Below are positions 1-10,625 of a DNA stretch of 64,000 nucleotides, piece after piece. Origin of the DNA: Bremia lactucae (lineage: Eukaryota > Oomycota > Peronosporomycetes > Peronosporales > Peronosporaceae). Both the position numbers and the translations under genes were made by a program. The stretch's first letter is position 1, and every line of letters starts with the position of its first letter. The stretch lies in the NCBI RefSeq assembly GCF_004359215.1, contig NW_027152029.1:424033-488032 (forward strand). Direction: 5' to 3'. The notes beneath the pieces were generated by a model. It worked only from the letters and a program-made list of their open reading frames with translations. It ran no database searches and was not told where the DNA came from.

Positions 1-187
1 ACTCGAATGAGCAAAACCATTTCTGGCTCATGCTCATCACGCGTCGAAGATGCGAGTAATGTCGATGTCGAAGAAATCGACATCGAAGATGAGAATGATC
101 TCATGATAGTACGCACAAAGCGTACTGAAAAAGACAAAAACAATTAGTCGGCAGAAGAATTTCTGCAGACTCGAGAATCAATAATAC

Positions 188-706
188 GTTTTGTTCAGGA
201 TTCTATTGCTAATGCAGTGGACCGACAGAAATAGAATGCAGACAGATATGAAGAAGCAAATGTTCATTCATTAAATATTAATAATCTAGTGCTACTCTCT
301 ACGGTAAACCTACCTAAGCGATAAAGTCACTAATGTAGGTAGCAGCAAACTACTACCCAAGTTCATTGGGCCTTTCCGTATACTGCATCGCGGAGGCAAT
401 GCGTACACAATAGAATTGCTAAGTAGGATGCAAACGCATCCTACGTTTTACGTTTGTCGGCCCCGTCCGTACCATCAGTACGCGGCTTCATCCGAGGACG
501 GATTTGACCACCCTTTTCAAGAATCCCCAAAAGATTCTTGTGATCGCGAACCAGATCCTCATGTTGAACCTAAAGCTTCTCATGCCGGTTCCGAGTATCC
601 TCGAAACTACGATGAGCTGACGTCAGCTCACCGCGAACAGCATGATATTCTTGTTCGTACTCCAACATGGAGTACGCACTCTTCGAACAGTCTTCCAACC
701 ACTTGA
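188..706 (+). pseudogene. Integrase C-terminal region of group A pol
   Basis: The reading frame resembles the integrase tail of oomycete gypsy elements: FVQDSIANAVDRQ near 200-230, then a GPFRILHRGGNAYTIEL-like stretch around 370-420, and QTHPTFYVCRPRPYHQY at about 428-480. This tail follows the DDE core and binds DNA before the chromodomain. An in-frame TAG near 230 and a break near 320 interrupt it. The catalytic core lies outside the window. Homology is judged by motif recognition only. Confidence 0.75.
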
Positions 707-743
707 TATGGTAAGCTAGCACCGTCTGCTCCAACGAGCGACG

Positions 744-2096
744 CTAGCCGCGCTCGTGGTCAAGTCCCTCCTCCAAATCATGGAGGAAGTGATCGATTTT
801 GTCGATCCACGACATTAGATCCGACACACGGCTCGGATCTAATTTTACCTCTTCCACCACAACCATTGGTGGATTCCCACGGTGATCAACGTTTCCTTGT
901 GGAACGTATCCAGAACCACCGGGATGTGAAGGGGCAGCGAACGAGTTATCTTGCTCGCTGGCTTGGTTATCCACCTTCACATGACAGCTGGGAGTCTCGT
1001 TCCCAGCTGGTTGCTGACATTGAGGGACTCGTCCGTCAGTATGACAAGACCCATCCAATGGTTCAGAAGGCCTATCGGAAAACACGCGCCCCAGGCGCCT
1101 GTAAATCGATTGCAAAACGTCAATCGCATCCCGCATCTCAATAGAGATGCGAGCCCTTCCCCAGGGATAAGAAAAGGAATAGACATCCCCTTTTACCCTC
1201 TTCGAGTTGTCAGCACAACACGGACAGGGATCACCCCACGTGAGGCATGGAAGCCCAGCCTCACGTGACAACCGATGCAATTTATACTTTTCACCGGTTG
1301 GAGTTCTTTTCTCAAACTTAACGCGATTTGCGTAAAGTTTTTGAAGCCAGGCTTCCGTCCAATGTCTTTGACATTGCGAATGAACGCGCTCCAGGCTTGC
1401 ATAAGCGATACTTTATCTCGCTTCTTGTTGCAACTAAACCATCGATGCTTAAGAGAAGCATCGAGATAAAAATCTTCCTTTGCGCGAAAGTTCTTCGCGC
1501 TGGGATCAAGGCCGTGTAGCTTTGTCGCAATAAATAAGGGATATTTATTGTGAGGAGTAGTTTCTCCAGACAAGCTTGTAATTAGCCGTTCTGGTAAAAG
1601 CCCCGGCTTCTTTCAGGGGCGAGATTAGACATTTTAGTGCCTTCACTCCCCTGAGTGGTACCCACTGAAGAAGGCGTTCCACAAGAACTTTTCTTACGAT
1701 GGCTTACGCCACCGTCGTCACCTTGCACATAATCAGTGCAGGTGACCGTATGGGAGATCGAACGGGCGATGAGGGATCATCGTCATCGTCGGATCCAAAT
1801 AGACTATTTACTCGTCTATCGAATGAGCTCTCTCATTCAAAGGCTCATAGTCAGCCGCCTGACGTATAATAGGCGACTATTCCACTCTCCCCGAGTCGGC
1901 CATTTCGTCCCGACTCGCATTTAAAGTCGACCTCCAAAGAGGGGTCGTATTCACGTGGTAAACCACCACGTGCATACGCAACATCTAGTGTTGCGCGAGA
2001 GGAAGATACTAGAGATAAGAGTGCGTCACCCGCGGCTGCACGAACCGCAGCCGAAGGCGCCGCACTATTCGCATACCGCATGGACTCGTTAACCAT
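744..2096 (-). pseudogene. Antisense accessory ORF of group A (aORF)
   Basis: This frame runs opposite to pol. It starts at an ATG at 2096 (MVNESMRYANSAAPSAAVRAA), about 120 bp inside the 3' LTR, and reads toward the chromodomain. Middle parts match the group B aORF: KHRWFSCNKKRDKVSLMQAW near 1440 and REAGLPCLTWGDPCPCC near 1250. Its last 178 codons (1280-744) are open and lie antisense to the whole chromodomain. Several frameshifts break it. The function is unknown; the CxxCC-like cluster could bind zinc, which is inference. Confidence 0.55.
866..1144 (+). pseudogene. Chromodomain at the end of group A pol
   Basis: The frame contains FLVERIQNHRDVKGQ, then YLARWLGYPPSHDSWESRSQL, the aromatic-cage and W-E pattern of a chromodomain fused to integrase in chromoviruses. 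It would steer integration to chromatin carrying histone marks. There is no ATG because this is the C-terminal part of a polyprotein. The frame stays open to a TAG at about 1142. The opposite strand is also open across all of it (744-1280). Confidence 0.8.
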
Positions 2097-2149
2097 GTAA
2101 TATAATTGAATATGATCGTTCTGACCAATCAACATCATTTTATTATTAA

Positions 2150-2214
2150 GTGGTCACATAGTGACCACTCCATCCAATGACAGTCAGAGTGATTGTCGTT
2201 TAAGGGAGGGGTGA
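2150..2214 (+). promoter_or_regulatory. Palindrome and polypurine tract before the 3' LTR
   Basis: GTGGTCAC-ATA-GTGACCAC (2150-2168) is a perfect 8-bp-arm palindrome. It is followed by the purine run TAAGGGAGGGGTGA (2201-2214) directly abutting the LTR. The purine run is the plus-strand priming site. A palindrome in the same place recurs in group B at 26107. Confidence 0.75.
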
Positions 2215-2659
2215 TGTAACGGGGTGTATCGTTGCATGAAATTAACACTTAAAGGTTGTTGATTAATATATTATCTAAAAGGTAGATAATATTGGAGAAC
2301 ATTACTTTATAAAGTAAAGTTCAGAAATCTTATTCATAAATAGGTACAGGCCATTATATGTTTTTATCACGCAGACTAATCAACTGTAAACGTAAACAAA
2401 GAGAGTGCGACAGATAAGATTTCAATTGCATGTTAAGTATTAGTTTATAAAATTAAGTTAGCATTAACAGATACAAAGAAGAGATACTTAATCATATTAA
2501 TACAGTTTTCATTTAACCCTCTTTAAGGTAGTTGTCTTAAAGAGAAGTCTTCCTCTGCACGTACTAGTGTACGTGAAGTGACGTAAGGCACCACTCGCAA
2601 CTTAAGCAGTGCGAAGTGGACTTGTACTGAAGCAGTACAAGTCGTAGTGCCCCGTTACA
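2215..2659 (+). repeat. 3' LTR of group A (445 bp)
   Basis: The LTR begins TGTAACGGGGTG and ends TGCCCCGTTACA, so the termini form an inverted repeat of about 11 bp. It follows a polypurine tract. A second copy of the same LTR, with matching sequence throughout, is nested at 46383-46800. Confidence 0.9.
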
Positions 2660-2940
2660 ACACAAACAGACGGGGAGGAAGGGTGTGTGGCTATATTAAA
2701 AGGGGGGGTCCCTTTACCGGTTCCTATATATTTTATGTAATCGCCTGCTACTTTCGAATACATTGGAAGTGATCATGCATGGACTTAGAGCAAACAATAC
2801 ATCTGGTGATAATTGTTGTAGGATAAAAAGCATTGGTAATTTGAAATTTATCGTACTTTTTATAATGCCTCTCTTTTGTTACTTGTAGGAACGTATACAA
2901 CATTTGATCGCTTTGAGTGTATACCCAATACATTCAGATG
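2660..2940. other. Gene-free stretch
   Basis: Short AT-rich sequence between the group A LTR and the solo LTR, including a G7 run near 2703. No credible gene was seen. Confidence 0.5.
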
Positions 2941-3434
2941 AATGTTGTAGCGAAGCTACCTCGCTCCTAAAGTCAGAGGAAGACTTTCAGACTCAGAGAG
3001 TCACTTAGTTCCATTGAACTAATGGGTTTAACAACTCAGAGAGACGTACAAGCTATTAAAGCTTAAGGAATCCTAGTTAAAGGGATTCAGGGGTTCGTAG
3101 AATCAAGTGGCAACTAGTGCCCAAGAGGATATTCCTTAGAAAGGGTTCTATCTCTTACAGATCAATGGGCAAGCCTTAGGAAGGCACTTAACGCTCTAAG
3201 ATCAAAAGGGGAACTGCACATTATTTAATTATTTAATCTAGAACATTACCCAGGCTAATTTAAAATAGATTTTGGCCGCCAGATATATATATCTGTGGGC
3301 GATAATATTTGTTACCCATGATTAATGTGATTTTAGTAATCAACTATTTAAGAATAGGGTAAAAGGGTATTTACCCATAAGTAAATGTACCACAACAACG
3401 GTTCTCCAACCGATGTGTGGCCCATTACAAATGT
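2941..3434 (-). repeat. Solo LTR of group D with 5-bp target duplication
   Basis: The LTR spans 2946-3429, from TGTAGCGAAGCTACC to CCCATTACA. It is flanked on both sides by AATGT (2941-2945 and 3430-3434). No primer-binding site or internal sequence adjoins either end, so this is a solo LTR left by LTR-LTR recombination. Related LTRs lie at 39388-40039 and 43989-44457. As an element LTR it reads on the minus strand. Confidence 0.88.
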
Positions 3435-3870
3435 TGTCGTTATACCTGCATGGTAGACGGAACAATAAACTTACTTTTATCACATTAAAACAGTATCGTC
3501 AAGGTAAATACCACCTCTTTCAAGAAGCTAGATGTAGGGAGACTAAAAGTATATAATTTGTTGTCTTTTGTAATGTGTTACACTTCGGTATATTCCGTTT
3601 ACATACTGGGTCATTTATCCTATTTATTAATATAGGTGGAATTATCAAAATTATATTAATCGTTAACTAACATGTGGCAGCCACCATATAGAGGTAGCCG
3701 AATTTACATTAACTTTACTGCAGTTTGGGATCTGAACGTTTTTAATATTTCTTTTGAAAATATTAATAACGTTCAGATCCCCTTTTTCTTAAGTGTCACG
3801 TGCCTTCCTGAGCCTGGCGCAGTGATCGAAAAGAGTTGGAAGGCTTCTAAATGCACATACTCTTGGTCAC
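3435..3870. other. Gene-free stretch with one hairpin
   Basis: AT-rich intergenic sequence. A near-perfect inverted repeat sits at 3727-3781 and is listed separately. Short ORFs here have no recognisable features. Confidence 0.5.
3727..3781. repeat. 25-bp-arm inverted repeat (hairpin)
   Basis: GGGATCTGAACGTT at 3727 is mirrored by AACGTTCAGATCCC ending at 3781. The AT-rich inner parts also pair with about one mismatch, leaving a loop of a few bases. It may be a foldback remnant or a precise snap-back duplication. No gene is attached. Confidence 0.75.
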
Positions 3871-4031
3871 TAGTTGCCGTGTAATTATACGGTTCGTTAG
3901 TCCTTTGAACAGGAGAAGATAAGCTCTACGAGCTTATAAGACTTCTTAAGCTGTTAGATACTCTTGTTCTGTGAAACGAAGTGGTCATTCGAGACTACTA
4001 TATGTCTTCCTCCTCCTAAGGATCTTGGTAG

Positions 4032-4058
4032 CTCCGCTACACTTGGTAGCACCTGTAG
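4032..4058 (+). promoter_or_regulatory. LTR end and primer-binding site of the group D element
   Basis: GTAGCTCCGCTACA ends at 4041, matching the group D LTR terminus. Two bases later TGGTAGCACCTGTAG (4044-4058) is a primer-binding site starting TGG, complementary to a tRNA 3' end. The same spacing is seen in the group D copy at 39372-39387. Confidence 0.7.
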
Positions 4059-4199
4059 TCAAATTTACGCCTAAGTCTCACAGACAAATCCTTTATGAGG
4101 ATCGACTTGCTGGCGAACCTATCAGAGGCTCATCGCTTAGAATTCGAGAAGCTGGAAGCTTTTAGTGGGAATAAGCAAATTGAATAAAATCAGTCACAG

Positions 4200-4830
4200 G
4201 GCCCAGAATCTCCATAAAGACCTTTGAGCCCACCCTGATTAGACAGGCTCATGACCACTAATAATATCAATGCCTTAATCGGTACATGCCCGTACCTATT
4301 GCAAGAGCCTAGGCTCTCATCCTGTCTTGCGCGTGGAACACGCTGTAGCTGCAACTATCCCGCGTCTTTGCCCCACCTAAGCATGCTTTCCGCGTGTTTT
4401 AAGTTACTTATTTTCCCGTCAAGGGAGAAAAGACCTAGCGGACCATGTTCATGAGTTTCAAACTCATATTGCTGCTATGCAGCTTGACTCGTTACCGCAG
4501 GCTGTTCTGGTCACCTTTCATATAAAAGGGTTTAGTATGGGTGTGATTCGAAGGGCACTTGCCGAGTCCACCCCAATATGTTTCAAGCTGCCGTTAATAT
4601 TGCGTTAAGCACTGAGTTCAACTTATAGCCGCTGGCTTTGTTTCGCATGGATATATATTTGCTCGTCGAGCACACCTCATCCGTCGAATTGGTCGGAACC
4701 AAGGGACCTCAGCCTCACTGAGGGAGAAAAAGCAGAGCTTCCAGCTATATAACAGAAAAAAAGATGCGTAGATGTTTTATTTGCGGTAGCACGAGACACT
4801 TGCGCCCGGCGTATCCGTTGCGCAACCCGC
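4200..4830 (+). pseudogene. gag fragment of group D with broken zinc knuckle
   Basis: A capsid-like stretch SRQGRKDLADHVHEFQTHI is followed by a segment like the late Retrotrans_gag domain (VTFHIKGFSMGVIRRALAES, about 4500-4570). At 4763-4825 the frame reads CFICGSTRHLRPAY, a CX2CX4HX4C knuckle whose last Cys is Tyr. The N-terminus and several codons are lost to stops. Confidence 0.6.
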
Positions 4831-5039
4831 TCTAAGCTCGAAATAGCAATATCCTCACATCATACGAGAAATCTGATACGGGTAAAAGCTGATAACACGT
4901 AGGGGTAAAATGCCGTACTGGAAAGGATTAAGCTTTGCTGAACTTCTTGAGGGCGGGTATAAACAGCTCCAGGGAGCTCGTTAATAATGGCATGAAACGT
5001 GACTACAAGCCTGCTTTTTAGTCGCAGAAGCGACTGTGA

Positions 5040-5340
5040 AGTGCTTCGATAAGCCATGGTTAGTCTTGATTGACTCAAGAGCGTCTTGCGATTATGCTCG
5101 ACGTCGTTCTCTTGACGGAAGTAAGCGACATGCTGAGGCCATTTAAATGCATCTAGGTGATTCGATCAATGTTCTCTTAGCGACCGTGACTCGTGTCACC
5201 GTACCTATGATTTCGTTAAGCTTATGCCTAAAGTTTTAGGACTTTCACAATTTGACACCCTGTCTTTTCCTGAATTTGGATTCGAGCTCCTTGGTATGGC
5301 CTCGCTTGAACGCTATAAGCCATAATTCGATAAAAAAATG
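5040..5340 (+). pseudogene. Retropepsin-like protease fragment of group D
   Basis: The frame PWLVLIDSRASCDYARRRSL near 5055-5115 matches the oomycete gypsy protease active site, normally D-S-G-A-S. Here Gly is Arg, so the site is dead. A second stretch at about 5275-5325 (ELLGMASLERYKP) resembles the later ILGMPWLERHxPW motif. Confidence 0.5.
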
Positions 5341-6309
5341 TCACACCTAAGTGCAACGCGCAGTGTTCCTAGCGAAGCTTCGGCAAGTCATGAACCTACC
5401 TTTGGTAGACGACAAAAGCGCTATTACTGACGAGAACCGTCAGTGCGCTGGACATTGGAATGTCGAAGCCGACTAACTTGTACTTCAATGTAAAAATATT
5501 AGTCTCGAGCGTCGCGAATTGACTTTTAGCTGAATGGCTCGTACCCGTTGAGCGATATTCGTAATGATAACGACTTTTTGAATGCTAGAATTGTGGGCCT
5601 AGGGCCGAGTTATCAGAGGTGCTATATCTCTGATGCAAGTTGAGTGGCGCGTATAGATCAACCGAGGAATGTCAATCGAGATGGCATTGTCAGTTGCGAC
5701 ACTATTGGCGATAAGCCAAGGCATCCCGGTGAGACCTGTTTAATGCACTTGGAGCGACACTTAACCATTTACTGGATAATGAGCTCCTGTTGAAAAACTC
5801 TTTATCAAGTGCCAGTTTGGACACTGGTTCTCGTATAAAGCAAAGTAAGGTTGAAGAACTTTTTAAAATGAGAACACGAATGTTCCGGCCTCTATGAGGT
5901 ATATGGTCTCTTAACATATACAGCAGTCGGTTACTGCGAGACGCGAAGCATTTGTAATGTCACAGAGTATACTAGCGAACAGCTAGATACAGTTGCCAAT
6001 GATGTAACTGGTAAGGTTTAGCCTTGAGGCTATCCCTCGTAACATGCTCTTTTAGAGTTAGACGAATTGTCCGTGAATGAGTTCTCTCAGGCCTTAGAAC
6101 TTAGTGACTTATCTGACATGGTGGATATTCGACCAGGGACTGATTTAAAGCCATCGTTATTCGGGATGAAGCCGTCCTTCAGAACACGAAACCGGCATTA
6201 AGAGCGCGCATTGGATTCTTTATCCAGAATACTTTGAATCCGTTGTTTTCTTAGATTAAGAAATTCCATGACGTAATTCGTCATAATTCACCTTCTGTTT
6301 AACCCCATG

Positions 6310-7200
6310 ATCTCCTAAACGTGACGTAGTTCCTGGAGCCAAATACTGTGTAACACGTGGTCTTTACCTACGGAGAAGTATAACGTCAGTGACAATTTCT
6401 TCCGTGCAAAGCACGCGGTTATAATGGTACATGAGGGTATATCTCCCCATTCGACACCGACGATTTGGGTCAAGAAGCCGAACTGTAAATGGCGCGATTT
6501 CTTCCGTGCAAAGCACGCGGTTATAATGGTACATGAGGGTAAATCTCCCCATTCGACACCGACTATTTGGGTCAAGAAGCGGAACTGTAAATGGCGCGTT
6601 GTGCAAGCTTATGATTGCTTAATGCTGCTGCCATATCAGATCAGACTCCCATTTCTAGAAAGAACATATTTTGAGCAATATGGTGAAATGTAAAATGTAC
6701 AGTGCGCTCGACTTAGTCGATGATTATTATCAGGTGCTCATGTGAGGTAGTGACATCCCGCTTACAGCAGTTAAAATCCCAGCGGTATGGCTAACGATGC
6801 CCCAGGGGTTTTTCAATGCTTCGGCTTGTTTCTACCCTCTGGTGGTGCAGCTGTTCGGCCCTTATAAAGGTTCGGCATATCCAAATTTTGACGAAACATT
6901 TGTCCATAGTTGTGCGGAACAGGGTCGATCAGATATGGATTATCCCATCGACAGCTTATAAGCGTTGAAATAAGCTGTATGCCAACGCACCTAATAAATG
7001 CGTATTTAATGCGGACAAAATCTTCTTTATAGGGTGATTAATTGGGACGCGAGGCTTAAGAGTAGATCCTGCTAAGGTAAAAATCATAGTTGATTTGACA
7101 GCTCCTAAAACCCCAAAGGACTTACGTTAATGGCTTAGCCTTGTCGATCTAATGCATAAGTATAGCGAAAACTTTGCCGATAAGGCTCGGTCATTATTCG
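6310..7200 (+). pseudogene. Reverse transcriptase of group D, degenerate
   Basis: The N-terminal RT block FFRAKHAVIMVHEGISPHST followed by VKKPNCKWR corresponds to the usual gypsy pattern F.....GxVRxSxSPHSxPxxxVxKxNGKWR. It is present twice owing to a 102-bp duplication. Later blocks (PQGFFNA near 6800, YFDD region near 6890) carry stops and frameshifts. No catalytic YFDD remains. Confidence 0.65.
6395..6598 (+). repeat. 102-bp tandem duplication within RT
   Basis: Two adjacent copies (6395-6496 and 6497-6598) differ at only a few positions. The period is 102 bp, or 34 codons, so the RT frame is preserved across both. Confidence 0.95.
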
Positions 7201-7289
7201 ATCTTCTTAAGTAGGATGTGGATTGGTTTCGCTCGTCTATCATCGAAATTGACGCTTTTGAAGCGATCAAGTAAAATCTCATCCATGCC

Positions 7290-7715
7290 TCGATGTTGGC
7301 TCAGCTTGAACCTAATCGACCTGTCAGCGTCGACTGCAACGCATCTGACTTTGCGATAGGCAGTACTATGTTACGAACTGATGAGGATCGACGGAAACGC
7401 GTCATTGCGTTTGAGTATAGGCAGTTTAGAAGCTCAAACAGGATTTACCCAGTTCATGGCAGAAGCTACTTGCAATGAAGTGTGCTCTTGTCAAGTTCAG
7501 AATTCATCTGCTAGGGTCTAACTAAGCCTTTTGCGATCTCCACCGATCATGCGTCTTTGCACACCGCGACTCATTTGCTTCGCCTTTTGTCAAGGATGGC
7601 CCGATCGCTTCCATTTATGTGCGGAATATATCTTCAAAGTGAAGTATAAGCCTGGAAAACAAATTGCATTGGCTGAATCGCTGTCACGCAGACCTAATTG
7701 TGAGCTCGTTCGTGT
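7290..7715 (+). pseudogene. RNase H domain of group D
   Basis: The segment SVDCNASDFAIGSTMLRTDED (7323-7385) is the start of the retroelement RNase H, followed by a KRVIAFEYRQF strand and, after frameshifts, KVKYKPGKQIALAESLSRRP (about 7640-7700), the usual end of this domain. First Asp is kept (DCNASDFAIG); the YTDHASL Asp segment reads as frameshifted STDHAS near 7540. Confidence 0.65.
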
Positions 7716-8600
7716 TACTGTAGGTCTTTCCACGTCCACGCTGACCACTTATTGGTGTATCGTTGCACTCATATATGATGCGTAAATGCTAATCATTATG
7801 GGTGGGGATGATGACCCGAGGTGTCGCCAGAAATGGCTGTGTAGTGCAGTAATCTATTGTGTGTTGTGTATCGATCCTCAATAAATCGATACAATTTCGA
7901 CAATCCTTTTAAGGATTGCTGTAATGGATTTAAAAAAAAATCGTCAACCCTTTAAGCGCCTTATCTTCTCGATAGGCTCTTCTAATGTTGTCAAGTAATC
8001 TTGACGACGGAACACTTATTCTTGCAACAGTGGATCATACTCACTGTTAATTGTTGCAAAATTGGGCTTATCCTCACTGTCGTTTTGCACTGCCGGCTCA
8101 GATTCGGGCCGGCGCGAAAGGGCATCAGCGACGACATTAACTTGTCCTGGTTAAAATTCCACGGAGAAGCTATACTCCGCGAAGAAAGACAACCATCTCG
8201 CTAATCTTGCGAGAGGTGTGGACTGTTTACGGCCGCGCCTAAAGACGCATGGTCCGTAAAGCAATAAACGATCTACCTTGACTCTAAACTTAGCTAGTGC
8301 ATATCTCATGGCAAAGCGTTCGTTGTCATGCACTGGGTAATTGCTTTCAGCTGGTTGAAGCTAACGCGACGAATAGCGAACGTCGCGCTCTGCACCTTGT
8401 GTCATATTGCATTAACGAACAGCCGATTGCAAAAGCGCTGGGGACACACATCACATGAAATGGTCTGTCTTTGTCCGCAATCGCCAGGATTGGCGATTGC
8501 GTCACCCTTTGCTTGACACCCTCAAAGGAACGCTGACAATTAACGCTCCATGACCACTTTACATTTTTTCTTCAACAAAGAAGACAGATGTGCTGTCATT
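7716..8600 (-). pseudogene. RNase H and integrase N-terminus of group B
   Basis: On the minus strand the RNase H tail reads KLARWLSFFAEYSFSVEF-like sequence near 8150-8210, preceded by MRYALAKFRVKVDR (about 8250-8310). The DASxFAIG strand lies near 8400 with frameshifts. Integrase zinc-finger sequence starts near 7770 and is cut at 7716. Not functional. Confidence 0.65.
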
Positions 8601-8699
8601 TCGGCATAATTGTGGGACTACTAGTGTAAGTATGCCGCTAAGCCGAGGAACTTTCGAGGTCGCTTTACACGACTAGCACAGGCCAGCTGGTGATCGCCT

Positions 8700-9480
8700 T
8701 GATCTTTTCCGGATCAGGGCGTACACTGTGTTAACCCACTATGCACCCAGAGAAGTGGCATTTCGCTTGCAGCGAATATAGACTTCTTGAGATTTTCATA
8801 CAACTTGTGTTTACGCATAAGTGTTAGAACCTTTCGGACGTGGGGAAGATGCACTTCAACGTCCGACTTTCCTCTCATGGCTCTGCTATGAATGAAGTAA
8901 TAATCAAAATAACTCGGTGCCAAATCTCGCACCGATCTCAACAGATTCGTTACACAACTGTATAATGTCGCAGGGCACCACTAAGTCCCTGCGGCATGAC
9001 TAGCCATTCCCATAGCATACCGCTTGGGTTGCTTACTGCTGTAAACGGAATATCCTGATCACGCATCAGGATCTGATAGATTCCATCCATCAGAACCACT
9101 GATAAAAAGATAGTACTCTTTGAAATACCATCAATGATTACGTCTTTTCGTGATATCGGCGGTCAAGCCGGTACCGTTGGAGCGTTCAGTTTATTAAACG
9201 CATGCATATTCCGCCAATTTCCTGTTGCTTTAAGCACACTGAAGGTTGGAGAGCTATGTGAAGAGGTTGACCCCCTCACATGGCCCGTTGCTAAGCGATT
9301 GGCAAAGAGTTTGTCGATCGCTAATACTTGTTCACGAGGTAATGGCCATTGTTTCATGAGACAATATTTGAACCTGGAATTAGGTCGATTTCGTTGCGAC
9401 TTTAGCAACTCGCACGGTACGGATTCAGAGAAGACATTAATTCTCCCCTGAATCCGCACTGTGCGAGTTGCTAAGGTCAT
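8700..9480 (-). pseudogene. Reverse transcriptase of group B
   Basis: The RT N-terminus (QWPLPREQVLAIDKLFANRL near 9280-9340, then SSPTFSVLKATGNWRNMHAF) and palm (APSYFDYYFIHSRAMRGKSD near 8870-8915) are recognisable. The catalytic YFDD is YFDY, and a frameshift lies between the blocks, so the enzyme is inactive. The same damaged palm occurs in the copy at 16500. Confidence 0.75.
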
Positions 9481-10119
9481 ATTAAATCCTTATATAAACG
9501 ATTTGTCTTCAAAGACTTCCAGGATTGGGACATAAAATGTTCCATCCGAGTTTTTTCATCGAGGACACTTTCGTCCATCGATGAGCTGCTGAAAATTCGT
9601 TCTTTCTCAGGAAATACTATTGTCGACCGAATATTGGCCACAAACTTGTTATCTGCGACACGTGCGCAGATTTGCTTGACTTTGCCACCACGCAGACCAC
9701 GCAAAAACCGTTTCGGTTTATGTTGGCAATTGAGTTATCTCCAAAGTTGACTTTGGAGACTCTATTAGATCCAGTGTATAAGCGCCTACACTTGATCCAT
9801 TGTTTACTGACATATAATGTCTCAGTTTCCTTTTCAAGACTTATTTGCAAAGGTACCTGGAAACCTTTGATCACTGGTTTCTGGAGACTTATTCTTGCAG
9901 ACTCTTGGGGACTTATTCCTTAAAGCTTTATTTATGGAGTATCCTCCCCAACTGCCTCTTGCTCTGGTTGCACAATCACAGCGAGATCCTCTGCGATCGA
10001 CTCTTCAGTCGATCTAGGACTTTTGCACTGTCTCTTATAGACAGAGGGGTTATATTCTCTTGGGTTGCTTTTCTAGCAAGTATTCTTGTTTCGTAACACT
10101 TAATTTATTCGAGTGGCCG

Positions 10120-10560
10120 AACTTCAACGGTACATGTGCTTGAGCATAGCCGTCAGGATCCAACTCCACAGTGTGATAAGTATTCACACTGAGATCTTGT
10201 GCAGCCGCTCAAACGACCGAACCACAATAAACGAAAGACAGGCATCGTCATGGCTTGATGCTGCTAATTTATGCATGGCTCGGACTTTCTGAGCCATGGT
10301 AATCCTAGGATGACATAAAATTTGTCCTTTAAATCTAGTACGATAAAATCATCATCGTACTGTTTTCCCTTCAACGTGTTCTGAATCCAACTACACGTTT
10401 CTTTACTGTTACAGATGCGCCTGTTGCTAGACGCACTGTCATCCTCCTTAGAGGGATATCGCGCTTAATAAAATTAAGTCTGCGATCTTCTAGCGATTGG
10501 CGTCAACTAAAGTTGTTCGACGCCCCACAATCGACAAGAGACTTAAGTGGCAATTTGTTT
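10120..10560 (-). pseudogene. Retropepsin-like protease of group B
   Basis: The minus strand encodes LVDCGASNNFS near 10500-10540, an aspartic protease active site with Cys in place of the usual Ser/Thr (D-C-G-A-S). About 240 bp later comes FYVILGLPWL, the second conserved block. A frame change separates them. The protease would cut the Gag-Pol polyprotein. Confidence 0.6.
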
Positions 10561-10625
10561 GACACTGTTATTTTCAAGGCCTGGGGCAGTTACGCACAAT
10601 GTTCGTGTGTGAGGAGCAACTTTCG

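Larger units (their letters stand above)
1..2659 (+). mobile_element. 3' end of a Ty3/gypsy chromovirus, group A
   Basis: The order on the plus strand is integrase C-terminus, chromodomain, a minus-strand accessory ORF, a polypurine tract and a 3' LTR. This is the end of a chromovirus whose 5' part lies left of the window. Stops and frameshifts in the integrase tail and accessory ORF show the copy is dead. Its pol is close to group B, but its LTR differs. Confidence 0.85.
3871..7715 (+). mobile_element. Decayed group D Ty3/gypsy element, plus strand
   Basis: LTR end and primer-binding site (about 4041-4058), gag with zinc knuckle (4200-4830), protease (5040-5140), RT (6310-7200) and RNase H (7290-7715) follow in the usual order. 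Many stops interrupt each domain. The element stops abruptly near 7715, where minus-strand group B integrase sequence begins, so its integrase and 3' LTR are missing. Confidence 0.75.

Noticed and set aside
3971..4165. 64-codon ORF with a hydrophobic start, resembling a signal peptide
   Set aside because: It runs across an LTR end and primer-binding site of a group D element, so it cannot be an independent gene.
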